A stretch of 64,000 bases of DNA from Leptasterias polaris (GCA_037783415.1 JAZGTN010000062.1:186001-250000); one strand, 5' to 3'; shown: positions 1 through 15,000, numbered from the stretch's first letter. Notes: a model not told the origin generated them from the letters alone. Program-made: numbers and translations.

Positions 1-3000
1 GCAATTGAAACATATTGCACATTGTGCAATCAATCAAACACAAGTTTAAACGGTTAAAAACGTGTTTTTAATTTATTCCAATAAAAATGCATGCCCCCAA
101 AAACTGATGTAAATTGTTAGTTGTGTACTTCATGTGCAGGACATTAATATATAAAGCCAATGTCTTTACATCCAACAATCAGCCAATGACAGAACTGAAC
201 TGCTGAATGTAAGTGAATCTTTGAATCAAGTCAATTACCTGATCTGTGTGTCCTGTTAAGGAAAGTTTCTCCTCTCCTGATGCAAGATCCCAGAGTTTGA
301 TGGTCATATCATAAGATGCTGACATCAAGATGTCTGCAGCTTGTGGATGAAACTTAACAAAGTAAAGCTTCTCCCGATGACCTGGAGATGAGATGAAACC
401 AAACACTTTAGTTTATATCAATATATCAATGAAGTAATACACTACATTAATGGGAAAAGGACCTATAACCAGATGCTGTAGACAACAATCAGGAGTGTGA
501 CTGTGTACACACATTACAAATCCTGAATACTAGGCTGCAGCCTCATCTTGACTTAACTTCCAGTGCAGTGCATCAACTCAAAATTACACACAAATACTTC
601 TCATTAAAATCAAAAAGAACTGAATCTCTAGACCCCCGATTGCTTGTTCAAATGAGAACCCCCCGCCCACAAAATAAAATAAATAAATAAATAAATAAGT
701 ACAATTGTACACTAAAATTTAGTTATAAATTGGTTGCTAAATGCGGTGTTTTTTTTTATTTATAACTAATAACTATACATGACTAGTTTTGGATAAGCTA
801 CTAATTTGGTGTAAATATAATATAACATCGATAACTGAACGATGAGATGAATTCAGAACTGACTTGTGGACTATGTAAGGTCAATATAGATGAATATGAA
901 TACGATTTATGACAAACCTCTAAGTGTCAGAGAAGGTTCTGTCATAGCTTCACTCCAGCTGGCACTTGGTATATCCCATATTAGTATTCTGGCATTGTCA
1001 CATGCTACTGCAAGGCGGCAATTGTTAAAAGGATCCCAAGTGAAGTCCATAACACTGGATCCATTCTGAATGGCAGGTAAATCTCTTGCTAGTTTACCAG
1101 ATAGATTCAACTACAAGAAAATAAGTCAGTTATTTTAACACAATATATATAGTTGGAAATGTTACATAGTTTGACTGATTCAACCCAGTAAATGGATTGA
1201 GATATTGCAATGTTATTGTTATTTTATTCTCTCATTTACAATGATCTTAATTTGAGTGATTAGCATGTATTAATTTCAAAGTGTAACTCCAGTAAGAGCT
1301 CCTCCCCATTTCTTCTAATTCAATGTCTACATCAATTTTAAACTTACATCTACAAATGCAATGAGGCCTCCAGCTCCACCAAGTGGAAAAGCTCCCCACT
1401 TAGAATTAACATGAAAGACATCACATTCTCCAAACACATTATTACTCAGATTGTGTAGATTAATCATATGGGTACTCCTTGGCATTAAGCAGCTATTCAT
1501 ATGTCGAAACTTAGATGTAGAAGGAGCTACAAACTTCTTTGTTTTCACTTCCTGCAACTTCTCCTACAAACATATCATGAAAAAATGAGTTTAATTCGTT
1601 AGAAATTAAACCATGTAAACAAAATTGTTTAAACGTCAAGTCTCCAAATGGGAAGTGAAGTTGACTAAGAGTTTCTAAAAATTCTAAAATTTGTTGGTAT
1701 TCAAAACAATTCCAATGCATTCATATTAAGTGTACTCACCATGGTAGATGTGTCTTTTGAAAAGTAGATTGAGAAAATTGATGGTTTAAAACTAAATAAA
1801 TCTTTCAGGAATAAAGATTTGACAACAAGCTGAATAACAATAGCTGGGCATGTGGCTTAGGGCAGTAATATGAGCATCAGATAAGGGCCAAAATTCATGA
1901 CTCTGCTTACCACGTAATTCTGCGCTTACGGCTGATAGAATCATGCACTTTACATGTCTTCATAAGTGCAAAACTCTATGGTAAGCAGCGCCATACTGTA
2001 TGTGACTATAGCTCTAATGATCAAGCCTCAAACTGTTATTTCCATAAAACAATGTTATCTTGTCATAGGGTGTCATGGCCGAGTGGTTAAGAGCATCGGA
2101 TTCAAGTTCTGGTGGTTTAGTCATCGGGGTGTGGGTTCGAGTCCCGGTCATGACGCTTGTGTCCTTGAGCAAGACACTTTGCTATAATTGCTTCTCTTCA
2201 CCCAGGGGTATAAATGAGTACCTGCAAGGGTAGAGGTTGATATTGTGTTTGAAAAAGCCTTCGGACAGCTGTCAGATAAAATAACAAAGCTGTCGGGACA
2301 GATTTTGTTTATTATTTAGAGTAAGACTATAAGAGCAAGTGTCTTTTGAAACACAGGTGTGATGTTTGAACCTTGAAAAAATAGTAACATTTTATTGATC
2401 ACGACTGACCTACATGGTGTAGACTTCAAAAGACTTTTTCAGGCTATTTAATAAAAAATGTACTTATTTTCTGAAGAATAAAAAAGGCAATCAGATTAAA
2501 ATAGGAAAAAAACTCATGTCTGTAAACGTCTGTTTTGATTCTGAACATGCTTTAGTCATTGGAATGCATTCTGATACAATACTCACCAGATTCAAGTTAT
2601 GGGCCCAATGTCATGGCTCTGCTTACCGTAAGCAAAGAACTGGCACTTATGGAAGCAGGGTATTCCATGCTTATGTCAAGCGTATTTCACAGGTTAGCAG
2701 GTAATTTTTGCTTGTGAGTGTGCATACTCAATGTTACTAGGCATTCTTTGCTTACAACGCCAGTGCAGAAATTTGGCGCTTGCCTTTGAAGGGAAGAATG
2801 GTGATCACAAGCGCAGAGTTCAGCGGTAAACAGAGCCATGTAGTTGGGCCCTGGTGTTGCCACAGTGTGGGTTTGGGATTCAGATCATGGCAAGTATGTC
2901 CTTGAGCAAAACACTTCATAATAATTGCTTCATCCTTTGGACGAGACGTCAAACTTTTGCATAATTTCTGGAATATAAGCCGTGGCTTATGAATTGATTT

Positions 3001-6000
3001 TCAAGCTGACAATGTGTTCAGGAGCTTGTATTCCAGCCACCTCATACACCAAAAAGTAAAGAAAGCTTTGGCTGTTTTGACTAAATTTAAAACCTGCATA
3101 CCAACATATATAAATAAACAAAACAAAGAGGGGACAAACGGATTCAAATGTTCCTTTCAAGTCTGTACTAGCGCGCGCTAACTGTCGATCATGTGCAGTA
3201 CTACTGCTACAACATGAGTTTTAGCATGACTTGCATACTCATGTAAATGTAGCAAGCATGTTTATCAAAACGGTTACCACACTAAGAATCACTAGTCTTG
3301 CCGACAGGTGCTATACAAGAACTGCGTTGTAGTATTATAATTATTAAGATTTAAAACTTACATCGGGCTTAGTATCACTAGACTCCAGTTTTGTTGATTT
3401 GGGGGTTTCAAGTGAAGACGACTTAAGTTTATCTGCTGCCTCAATCACATCATTGGATTGTTGGTGCGATGAATGCTATATGAAGAAAAACAGACAGAAA
3501 GTGCAAACTGAAACCAAATTAAAAATTGTGTCACATACATTTGTAGAAGTTGAAGTGAAAAACACTCACAAGCTAAACATATACTTACCTTTTCTGATGG
3601 TTGTTTGTTTTGCTCTGTAGAAGCTACTGTTGAATCTTTGGAAGACACATCTCTTTTCCTTTCCTCCGATGATGAAACAGATGCTAAGGAAGGACTGGGT
3701 TTTTTTGTGACAAGTTTTTTGTTCGAGGGATCTAAACTAATCCTGAGTACCTGTATTAACAAAAGAAGAGTTGAGGAAGAACTTTTTTTTTTTTAAATCA
3801 TCCCTCTAGAAAATTAACAACAGCAAATAACCAGCATTGTCTTTCACTCTATATCAATGTCAATACTTTTATACTTTTTCTCTGTCACAGGAACATAAAC
3901 TAATCCTCAGTACCTGTTTAAAAAAAAGAAAAAGTTCATGAAGAAATCACTTAACAAATCTACAAAATTCAATACACCCGAGATGTCTTGTCAGTAATAT
4001 AAAATGCCAATGTTTAAGTGGTATCAAGTTCCTGTCAAGGCCCTTGTGTCCTTGAGCAAGGAGCTTATGCATAATTAGTTCTTTGGGTGGGATGTAATTC
4101 CATCACTGGTCCCATTTGTCTGCGGTTAAGAGAAGGGTTTTTTCCCCGGTGTTTGTGCGTTTCTGGCATAGTTGGCAAACTGCACCCTAACACATTGTGT
4201 CTCTCACAAGATAGTATATAAATAAAATGGATTGCATAATTCAAAGTAACTCTTAAATGTCAAAAAAGAACGAGTGATTTGAGATGCATGTGTCATTACT
4301 TATATTTGTAGTCAGGTACTGAGCCAGGTACCAATTACTGCCTAGTATAGAGTATGAGTACTTGGAACAATGAGTACTATGAGTACTATGAGTACAAGTA
4401 TACTAGGGTGAAGGGAAGAGTACACTTTATGCACAAGTCTATGGTAACTTTGCCCTAACCTAGCCAAAAAAAGGGACTTTTATTTGTATTTATGTTATGT
4501 TACATTTTAATTCCAAATTAAGATAGTGAATCCATATTTTCCAGCAACTCGCTCTTTGTTGCGTTTTCTGGTCATGATGTTGAATAGGAAAGTTTTGAGA
4601 CAATAGCGGGTGACCACTTGCTGGTCCTTATTCATTGTCTCAGCGACGAGAACAATAGAAAAGGAATGGTGAGTGGAACGCTGGCTATGTCTCAAAAGTC
4701 TCCTATTACAGAGAAAGAAAAGTACTGAAATACTGAAATATGATTTTCTATGCCTAATCCCATTGAACTCTTACCTGGTCATTACCACCTTGTAACCACT
4801 CATCAGAGGACAATGCTGCCTCTTCCCCAGTAGTATCTGGAAATAACTCTACATAGAAGTCTCGATGAGACTGAAATAATACAAAGTCCAGTCATTTCAA
4901 GTCAGTACAAATCTAAAATAACCAGGCAACACAGTAAAAAGATCTTGCACAAGAAGGTATGTGGCATCTCTGTGGGTTGTTTTAGTTGGAAGTATTTTGT
5001 GCAGCAAATAATTAAGACATATTTCTTATACATGTGTTGTATGCACTTCTTACTCTTTGTGAATAATAAGAACAGGACAACTTTACCACATAAGCATCAG
5101 GGGTGGTTTAGTCTAACATCACGAATAACCCTTTGTCCTTGAAAAGTAGTTTTATTTCATTATTTGTCTTAAATTTTTAACATACATGTACGTGCCATAC
5201 TGTCCACATCAAATTTATTTAATTCCTACGAAAAAGTACAAAATGGTTGTTGCAATGATTTAATGTTCATTTTGTGGGGCCTCTCTGTGGTTTCTTTGGT
5301 TTTTCTTAGACTGCATTCTTTTAAAACATAAAAATACAAAGATTAACAAACAAGAATATGCTTGTACAGTGTATTGATTGTGTTTACCTTTCTAGGCACT
5401 TCATATGATACAGGGATCACAGCATTCATTGTCAGTTGAAGTAATCTATTAACCTCACATGACATCACATCAACAGCTCGTTTGGGAACCATGGCAATTC
5501 CCTTGGTCTGTTCTGGAACTTGTTGTGCACTACCTGTGAAAGAGGATCAATGTATATTTGTTAACTCCTAATATGTCATTGGTTGCTTCATGTCATGTGT
5601 TACATTCAGAAGACCTACAAAATACAAGTATCTAAAAAGAAATAATAAAAATAGCATTGCATTCAATACCTACAACCAGATTATCTAATACGATTTCAAT
5701 ACACTAATTTGTTCATTTTACACCACTTATGGCTATTTTTAGTTTAATTATACTGTAGTTAGGGATCAATTGCATCCTCCCAAGATTTTGTGATATGAAA
5801 TTTTAATGTTTTTTAAATTGTTAAGCACCTAGGAGCATGTTTCATGGATGGACACTATACAAATTGTCATTATTATTATTATTATTATGAAAAACAGTTA
5901 AAAGGAAACAGGTTAAATACAATGAAGGGCAACAAGGGCAACTATTGTTCCAACTGTCACTGTGTAGTGTATGGTGTCCAGCCAACAATGTCACCACACC

Positions 6001-9000
6001 TAAAACACAAATTCTGATATCTACTGATACTTCACCTTGGGACCCTCTGAGTATAGACATTTATTGGAATAGTGCTTTACGATTTCACCAAATTGTAAAG
6101 TAATTACACATTGTTTGAGAACTATCCACAGTGCTATCGGCACCATGGCAAACATCCATGTTAGTTAAGACTCATGGTTACTGTTCAAGTGCATGGATTT
6201 CTGAATACATGAGAGCCTTCAGATCATGAATTCCAGAATAATGCTGGAAAATGTCCACTGTGATCCACAGTGCTGATGTACATGTATCACTCAGTCTATG
6301 ACCAGTTCTGCTTACCTTGTGTTATAAATGGAGTCTTGTCCTGGATCTCACAAAACCATATTCGTGTGTCTCCAATCCCAGCCAGAAACAACATCTTGGT
6401 ATCAGGATCATACAGTGGTATCATTATGCTACAATTAAATTGAATAAATGTAAACTTCATTACTTGTTTGGTAACTTGGAAAAACAACCTTACAACAAGA
6501 GGTCTGGGGTACACTTGCTATGTCATATCTGCTCTCCTTTGTGCTCATTTTATCAGGCTGTTGAAGTGATGGATCTGAGCAATAGTGTTTGGCCAGATTT
6601 AGAAACATGTATTGCACAACAATACCATAGCACAAATTACCTTCTAAATTGATCGATCATTTCTTAAATCTTACCAATTAATTTTATTCCACAACAAACT
6701 GAATTATGAGCTCCAGTTTGTCTCGATAACACTGCATTCTGTACATGGCAGTATTTTGTGTATGAAATATGGCTAAATGAAATCAAACATACCCAGTAGA
6801 TCTATCAAAGTCCTGGGAGGCAACTGGTTGGACAAACTGACGTTGATCCCAAATACACACTTCTCTGTCTCTTAACTGTATGCAAACAAAATAACAAGGA
6901 CCTTACATGTTTTATATTGTTGGGATTTATTTTTTTCTCTATAAGATTTATTTATCCATTTTCACTTACATCAAGATGATGGCCATTTAAAAATAACAAA
7001 TTATGATGAGGTTGACTGTGCGAAAGCAGACAGGGATTCAAGCATTTTGCAGAGTAAAGTTTTGAACAAATGGGCATAACATGTTGGCTGTCCCAATGCT
7101 TATTAAGGAGTAAAACATTGTAAATTAAAGAATAAATACAAGTTTCCATACATTTCTTCAGTTTTTCAGGATGTTACATGTAACTACTTCAATACAAAGT
7201 TTCTTTTATAACTGTTACGCCCAAAGTAAAAATTAAAAAGTGTTAAATGCATCATGACTTCTCCTGATTCAACGCATAAATGTTGGGTCATATTATGGTT
7301 ACACAAAGCTAGTGTGATGAAAACTAGTGTATAAAATAGTGAGTTAATGTCCTTGACATGATCAAAACAATACATATTTTACTGAAAGAGGATATCCTTA
7401 GCTCTTATAACTTTGTTAGTTTGTTTGTTTGGTTTTAGTTTTGTTTTGTTTTGATGGGGGGGGGGAAGAAAACAACCAAACAACATGCAGATTGAGTTAT
7501 ATACTTGCAGCTATTTGCGAGAGTTTATTCTTGCGATGGTGGTGATTATAGATGATGTATTATTCTTACCTTGTTAAATCCAGTAGTCAGGATAAAGTCT
7601 GTGTCTCCAAGCCAACACACTCTGGATTCTTTGTTACTACTGTGACCATTAGTCTCCTTTAAAACAGAAATAAACACACAATGTAGTATAACTTCTTACT
7701 ATTTCAGTTTTGGTTCTTGGTATTTACTTCTAAGCTTTGCAGTATACTAGTAAACCATACTCACAGTTTTGTTCTCAAAAGTCTTAAATTGTAGTTTTTG
7801 TTTTATGTTTTTCAACTGTAAAACTGTCTTCGAATTGTTTGAAAAATCAATAAATAAACTTTGGAAATTAAAAGGAAAAGAAAAACAGAATATCAATTTA
7901 TTACCCCAAAACATTCGAATTTCCAAAATACAGAAAGCACTCTCCCATTTGAACATATTATGTCATACTACATTAATTGCATAGGATTTTTCTCATTCCT
8001 CTTCTTTTTTTACAGCACAGTTTCCCACATTGTCATTGTGACGTTCTGTTCATACGGCCAATTGTTCATGCATGTGTCCTTGGCAAGTCTAACAGTGGTT
8101 TGTAGTATGATGCCCATTGTGTAAGCATGCTTTCAACCTCCTAACAAATAGGGTACAAGACAACAAGACAGTCAATTACTGTTGCTTTTGTAGTAATTGT
8201 GCCTCTGTGACAAAAATTTTCATCAACTTCTTCCAATTAGCAGACATCGTTGACTCAGATTTGGACTTTTGACCATCAATTTTGTGCATTTCGGAGCTAG
8301 TTTCTCCACCTAAGTGTATAAGCTGTGCAACCACAGAGGGATGGTGCAACATACTGCCAAATTAAGATATTTTCTCCCAACAGTTTACTGCACTTTGTTA
8401 AGATATTACAACTGAGCCACCACAATGTCTTTGCAATATACTCCGACTATGTACATGTTATTTTTGTGCCTCTGGAGAGTTGCATTTATTAGCCATGTCT
8501 ACATCAGTACTGCCACTCCTGACCCTCATGATGTGTGTGAAAATATCCCACCAACACCTAACTTTGTCATTTACTGGATTGAAATGATGGGCCTCAAATT
8601 TGACAGCCAAATGGTAACACCCTCTCCACTGCTACTTTAAGATAGAAATAGTACCCTGTGTATTTATAGTGCTACTAAGCTACAGCCCTTGGGACCAACA
8701 TCCAAGTACAACTACAAAAGCAACTTAACTCCTGCTTTGATGTTACTCTTACTTGCCAGGGATACCAAAGTCAACCCAGGCCCTGGTCCCATTAAGTATT
8801 CATGTTTGGTATGCAAGAAGGCTGCAAAGTGGGGTCAGCGTTGTCTATAATGCAAAGAGTGTGAGGGATGGTTCCACATAGAATGTAGGAGTATGAAGGC
8901 TGCAAAGTGGGGTCAGCGTTGTCTATAATGCAAAGAGTGTGAGGGATGGTTCCACATAGAATGTAGGAGTATGAAGGCTGCAAAGTGGGGTCAGCGTTGT

Positions 9001-12000
9001 CTATAATGCAAAGAGTGTGAGGGATGGTTCCACATAGAATGTAGGAGTATGAAGGCTGCAAAGTGGGGTCAGCGTTGTCTATAATGCAAAGAGTGTGAGG
9101 GATGGTTCCACATAGAATGTAGGAGTATGAAGGCTGCAAAGTGGGGTCAGCGTTGTCTATAATGCAAAGAGTGTGAGGGATGGTTCCACATAGAATGTAG
9201 GAGTATGAAGGCTGCAAAGTGGGGTCAGCGTTGTCTATAATGCAAAGAGTGTGAGGGATGGTTCCACATAGAATGTAGGAGTATGAAGGCTGCAAAGTGG
9301 GGTCAGCGTTGTCTATAATGCAAAGAGTGTGAGGGATGGTTCCACATAGAATGTAGGAGTATGAAGGCTGCAAAGTGGGGTCAGCGTTGTCTATAATGCA
9401 AAGAGTGTGAGGGATGGTTCCACATAGAATGTAGGAGTATGAAGGCTGCAAAGTGGGGTCAGCGTTGTCTATAATGCAAAGAGTGTGAGGGATGGTTCCA
9501 CATAGAATGTAGGAGTATGAAGGCTGCAAAGTGGGGTCAGCGTTGTCTATAATGCAAAGAGTGTGAGGGATGGTTCCTCATAGAATGTAGGAGTATGAAG
9601 GCTGCAAAGTGGGGTCAGCGTTGTCTATAATGCAAAGAGTGTGAGGGATGGTTCCACATAGAATGTAGGAGTATGAAGGCTGCAAAGTGGGGTCAGCGTT
9701 GTCTATAATGCAAAGAGTGTGAGGGATGGTTCCACATAGAATGTAGGAGTATGAAGGCTGCAAAGTGGGGTCAGCGTTGTCTATAATGCAAAGAGTGTGA
9801 GGGATGGTTCCACATAGAATGTAGGAGTATGAAGGCTGCAAAGTGGGGTCAGCGTTGTCTATAATGCAAAGAGTGTGAGGGATGGTTCCACATAGAATGT
9901 AGGAGTATGAAGGCTGCAAAGTGGGGTCAGCGTTGTCTATAATGCAAAGAGTGTGAGGGATGGTTCCACATAGAATGTAGGAGTATGAAGGCTGCAAAGT
10001 GGGGTCAGCGTTGTCTATAATGCAAAGAGTGTGAGGGATGGTTCCACATAGAATGTAGGAGTATGAAGGCTGCAAAGTGGGGTCAGCGTTGTCTATAATG
10101 CAAAGAGTGTGAGGGATGGTTCCTCATAGAATGTAGGAGTATGAAGGCTGCAAAGTGGGGTCAGCGTTGTCTATAATGCAAAGAGTGTGAGGGATGGTTC
10201 CACATAGAATGTAGGAGTATGAAGGCTGCAAAGTGGGGTCAGCGTTGTCTATAATGCAAAGAGTGTGAGGGATGGTTCCACATAGAATGTAGGAGTATGA
10301 AGGCTGCAAAGTGGGGTCAGCGTTGTCTATAATGCAAAGAGTGTGAGGGATGGTTCCACATAGAATGTAGGAGTATGAAGGCTGCAAAGTGGGGTCAGCG
10401 TTGTCTATAATGCAAAGAGTGTGAGGGATGGTTCCACATAGAATGTAGGAGTATGAAGGCTGCAAAGTGGGGTCAGCGTTGTCTATAATGCAAAGAGTGT
10501 GAGGGATGGTTCCACATAGAATGTAGGAGTATGAAGGCTGCAAAGTGGGGTCAGCGTTGTCTATAATGCAAAGAGTGTGAGGGATGGTTCCACATAGAAT
10601 GTAGGAGTATGAAGGCTGCAAAGTGGGGTCAGCGTTGTCTATAATGCAAAGAGTGTGAGGGATGGTTCCACATAGAATGTAGGAGTATGAAGGCTGCAAA
10701 GTGGGGTCAGCGTTGTCTATAATGCAAAGAGTGTGAGGGATGGTTCCACATAGAATGTAGGAGTATGCCCACGTATGTCTACCAATCCTACGCCAAGAGA
10801 AATATCACATGAATTTGATCTGAATGTGGTCTTCCAAATAATAGTACTTAAACATTCATTTTTTTCATTTTCTTCCGAACCTACTTTTTACCACCTTTAG
10901 TCACCTGGAGGATACTTTGCTTTTAGAGAAGGAAATGGCCTGTAGCCAACATCATCCCCAATGAAAATCAGCAATCCAGGCCTACGGACTCCCCCAGTCA
11001 AACACAAATTCCACAGAGTCATCAACTGCAACAGTTTCAGTAAAATGCCACTTCTGGACTGAGGAACAAAAGTCTGACATTATTGTTGGGATGGAGTCAC
11101 ACCTGAGCAGCAACATCTGTACTGCTGCCACACTGGATTTAAAACTTACAGGGCCCAGTGGATGAAAAGGAGTAGTTTCATCATGATAAGAAAACACCTC
11201 ATTGCAACTGAATGCAATATTTCAGTCTCTGATGCAAAGATTTTGAGGAATGAAATCCACATCCAAGGTCATAGACCACTGATCATAGGATCATTTTACA
11301 GGCCTCAAACTTCAGCTCCATTAAAACTACAACAGCTTGCTGACAGCATTGAGGAGACCCAACAGAATTTCCAAAATGCTGTCCAGGTGGTTGAAGGCGA
11401 TTTCAATCTACATGTAGCAGATATTGATTTGATTGATACAGTAGTTATGTAAGCTGCATGTAAGTGGGTCTTCTAAATGTTCCCTCCAGCTCTATGTTTC
11501 CGTTCAAAACTTAGACCAGACTGTAAAAGATCCTACAAGATTAGCACATGCCACTCAAAACATTCTTGAAAATGTTGTTGAAAACTTTGTTGACAATTGA
11601 AGCATCACTGACAGTAGTGATCACCTCATGGTGTGCTTTACACTCTACCGCAAGGCATAGTCTGATGAGAAACAACCAAGAAGAGTTTACAGTAGGGGTG
11701 ATATGACCAGTTTGCATTCGGATGTAGCAGCCTTTCAAAAACTCTTTCTTCAATGCAAATCCAGACCAGTATTATTTCCAGGAAATCACATCAAGGTTTT
11801 ATGTGATTTGCTTAAACTGTTGAGATCCTTGAACATCAAGAAAGCTAAGTACTGAGCCAGACGCTCTTTCAGCTTGTGTTTTGAAGAGATTTGCTATGAA
11901 AACTGCACCAATCCTCACCTACATCTTTCAAAAGTCTCTAGACACTGGCCCTGTTTCATATGATTGGCATACTGCCATTATTCAGCATGTTCACCAACCT

Positions 12001-15000
12001 TCAAGAAGGGAGACAGAAGTGCAACTACCGCCCAGAGTGTATCACATCAAGTTGCAGCATGCTCTTGAAGCACATCATGTTTAGCAACATCATGGATCAT
12101 TACTACAACCATCACAATATATTTACTGAAGCCCAGCACGGTTTCCGATTGGGACGCTCATGCGAGACCCAACTGATTGTTACAGCTCAATATCTCACCA
12201 AAGCTGTTGATTACCAGGAGCAGGAATACAATGGTGTCCCTTATCAAAATCCAACATCACGGCATTAGAGGATCCATCCTACAGTGGACAGAACATTTCC
12301 TGACTCAACATAGCCAATGGGTAGTTATCAATGGACAGGCTTCAGACTGGGTTTCCATGACATCTGGAGTGCCCTAAGGTACCATGCTTGGCCCCCTCTT
12401 TTTCCTTACATTTATCAATGAAATTCCAATTGGAACCACCTCCAAGCTGCGTCTGTTTGCCGACGACTGCCGACTGTAGCGGTTAATTTCTTCCACCTAT
12501 GACAGTGCCAACTTACAACATGACCTCGAACGCCTCCATAAATGGTTGCTGGACTGGCAGGAGCACTTTAACACAGCCAAGTTTTCATGAGGGCAACTTG
12601 CCACCAAAAGATATAAGCACTTAATATCACCTAGAAGGCAACCAGCTTACATCAGCTGAACAATTCCTGTACCTAGGTCTCTCATTCTCATGCAACAAGT
12701 CCTGGCAGAAACTTATAGACAAAGTTACCACCAAAGAGTACAGAAAACTAGGCATTCTATGCCGGAACCTAAGACAATGTTGAAGAAAGATACGTGAGCA
12801 AGCATACATGGCTTGGTCAGACAGTACTGCAGCATAGTTTGGAACCCCAAAAATCATAAAGGTATCACCAGAGTCGAGACACAAAAAACATACAGCCAGG
12901 TTTGTTCTCCAGAGTAGTGTTTCTTCCATGCAAGACCTAGAGTGGTAGTTGCTAAAACAAAGACGACAAGCCTGAAGCCTGATCATGCTCTACTAGACCC
13001 AGTACAGCCTTATTGCCATTATTGCTGCCCATTACATGTCTCCAATGATCCCTTCCACCAACAGATCCTACCATCCTTGTAAATTTCTGTCTATCACCAG
13101 CTGCATCCAGCTTTTGGAACTCTTTCTTTTCCCAGAACTGTGAAACCCTGGAACTCACTCTCAGGTTTGGTGTTGGCCTGGGAGGACTTCAGGGGAGAAG
13201 TTACATCAACTATATAGTCTGTGCCTAGTTCCCCACACAAATTGAGTTCCAGTTGTCTACGTTCCCAGCACCTTCAGTTCTTCAAGTTTTGTTAATAACG
13301 GTAGCACTTTTAAATCTGATCTGCACTTCACCACCAATCAAGCACCCTAGCTTAACGCCCTGACTTAAGAATCCTGCTGAGTTATCAACGTAAATGTAAA
13401 CTAGGCATGCTATAGAAATACAATGGCATTTGCACAGGCAAGTACTTTCTTGAAATGAAAATTTGTAATATTTTTGTTTTGGGTGATTTTGCTTTGTTTT
13501 GTTGGTAAACCAGTCAGAATCAGATGATTTTGCTGGTTTTGATTTGAGCCAAAACATCCAAACTCATTCCCAACATTTAGTGCCGAGAGAGAATAAAGTG
13601 AATAACCCTAGGAATCCTTGCAAGAGGTAGGCGCTAACTCATGTAAACTAAACAAGACATTACTGAGATAGTGGGAGCCTAGTGATAGCATTGATGATGA
13701 ATTAATGTTTGGTGCCTGGTCTTATTGGACGTGTAGGGAGACTCACAAGAGGCTATTCATTTGTACAGCTCCTTACAATATGTTTGTGTTATTTGTGTTG
13801 TATTTGGAGTCCAAAATCACAATTAAAGGCCCTAAAACAGGTCTCTCAAGGTGAGGGCTGAAAAGGAGGAAGGGATGAGAGAAGAAGAAATCAAAAAGTA
13901 AAGATGAGTATTGATATTGCATTTAAATTGGGACAGGTAGTGGAAGGGAAGCAGGTGACTTACAAAGCAAATTGATATTGCATTTAAATTGGGACAGGTA
14001 GTGGAAGGGAAGCAGGTGACTTACAAAGCAAATTGATATTGCATTTAAATTGGGACAGGTAGTGGCAGGGAAGCATGTGACTTACAAAGCAAATGCTGTT
14101 CTTCCTTGGGTCCAAGATCCTTAATTTCTTATCTTTAGCAGTGGTTGCTAAGACCTGACCATCTTGCCTCCAAGAAACACCTTGAATCTGCTCTGTGTGT
14201 ACATTCATAGCTGCAAGTTAAGAAAAAGATACATGTAAACACATATTTTGAACATTTAAAATTACACATTTCTGTAAACTAATAGAGTCAAAGTTTACGG
14301 TGGTAAATATCTTTATCAACCAAAATTATACAAACTTGTCTTTTTGCCATCCATTAATATTTTAAATGGCCTTCAATGCTGTATGTGTTTCATCACACTG
14401 TAATGTTGATCATGCTTAACACAAAACAGATCAGTACTTTTAAAGTCTATTACAAAACTAGAATGATTTTAAAGTTGTATGATCAATGACCACCAAATTA
14501 CACAAACACGCACAGCCAAAATCTCCTAATGAACAAGTAATTGGCAAGGTCGTACATTTTAGACTGCCAGGATATGGTCATGTGAAGAAGCAAACAAAAA
14601 ACAAGATTCTTATCAATCAATGAAATTGAAAGCAGTCCCTACATGTAGACAAGATTCTGATTAAATATATTCAGTTAGTCACATCAAAGCAATTCTGCTT
14701 GTATATCATGCTTGTAAAAAAACCAATGCAATATGTTAAAGCAACTTCAAAGTTTGAAAGAATGATTTCTGAAATAATCAGCAAATTTAATTAATGAGCA
14801 TAGGCCCTACCTATACATTCTTGTGCTTTATTAATGTCCCAAATCTGAAGAGTCTTGTCACATGATGAAGCAAGTAGCTTGTCTGCTGTAGGATGGAACA
14901 GTACATTCTGTACAGTTTGATCTTGCTTTGTTAAGATGCATGTAGGAGTAGACATACTCTCTGAAAGCCCACCCTCAGGAATATCCCACAATTTGATCTG

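Larger units (their letters stand above)
8640..13280 (+). mobile_element. Decayed non-LTR retrotransposon (2A-like, PHD-like finger, endonuclease, RT)
   Basis: LINE remnant antisense in CORO7 intron 5. In order on the plus strand: a short leader with a 2A-like D-T-K-V-N-P-G-P motif (8761-8784); a zinc-finger segment beginning C-x-x-C-K-K-A-A-K-W; the 25-copy expansion of that segment; endonuclease pieces with G-S-F-Y-R-P and G-D-F-N-L near 11310-11405; reverse-transcriptase pieces with H-G-F-R-L-G-R-S-C-E-T-Q (about 12140) and the catalytic F-A-D-D (12456-12467); and C-terminal RT pieces to about 13250. Frameshifts and stops throughout show it is dead. The architecture fits CR1/L2/Jockey-type LINEs; the exact clade is not decided. 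The 5' limit is uncertain. Confidence 0.8.

Noticed and set aside
2070..2155. tRNA-Leu gene
   Set aside because: The tRNA-like head runs straight into a SINE body and the same head occurs in full SINEs at 34-35 kb. It is a retroposon promoter.
8792..10699. Three long minus-strand open frames encoding a 26-residue repeat
   Set aside because: They are artefacts of the 78-bp minisatellite, whose unit length is a multiple of 3; the real coding relation is to the LINE finger on the plus strand.
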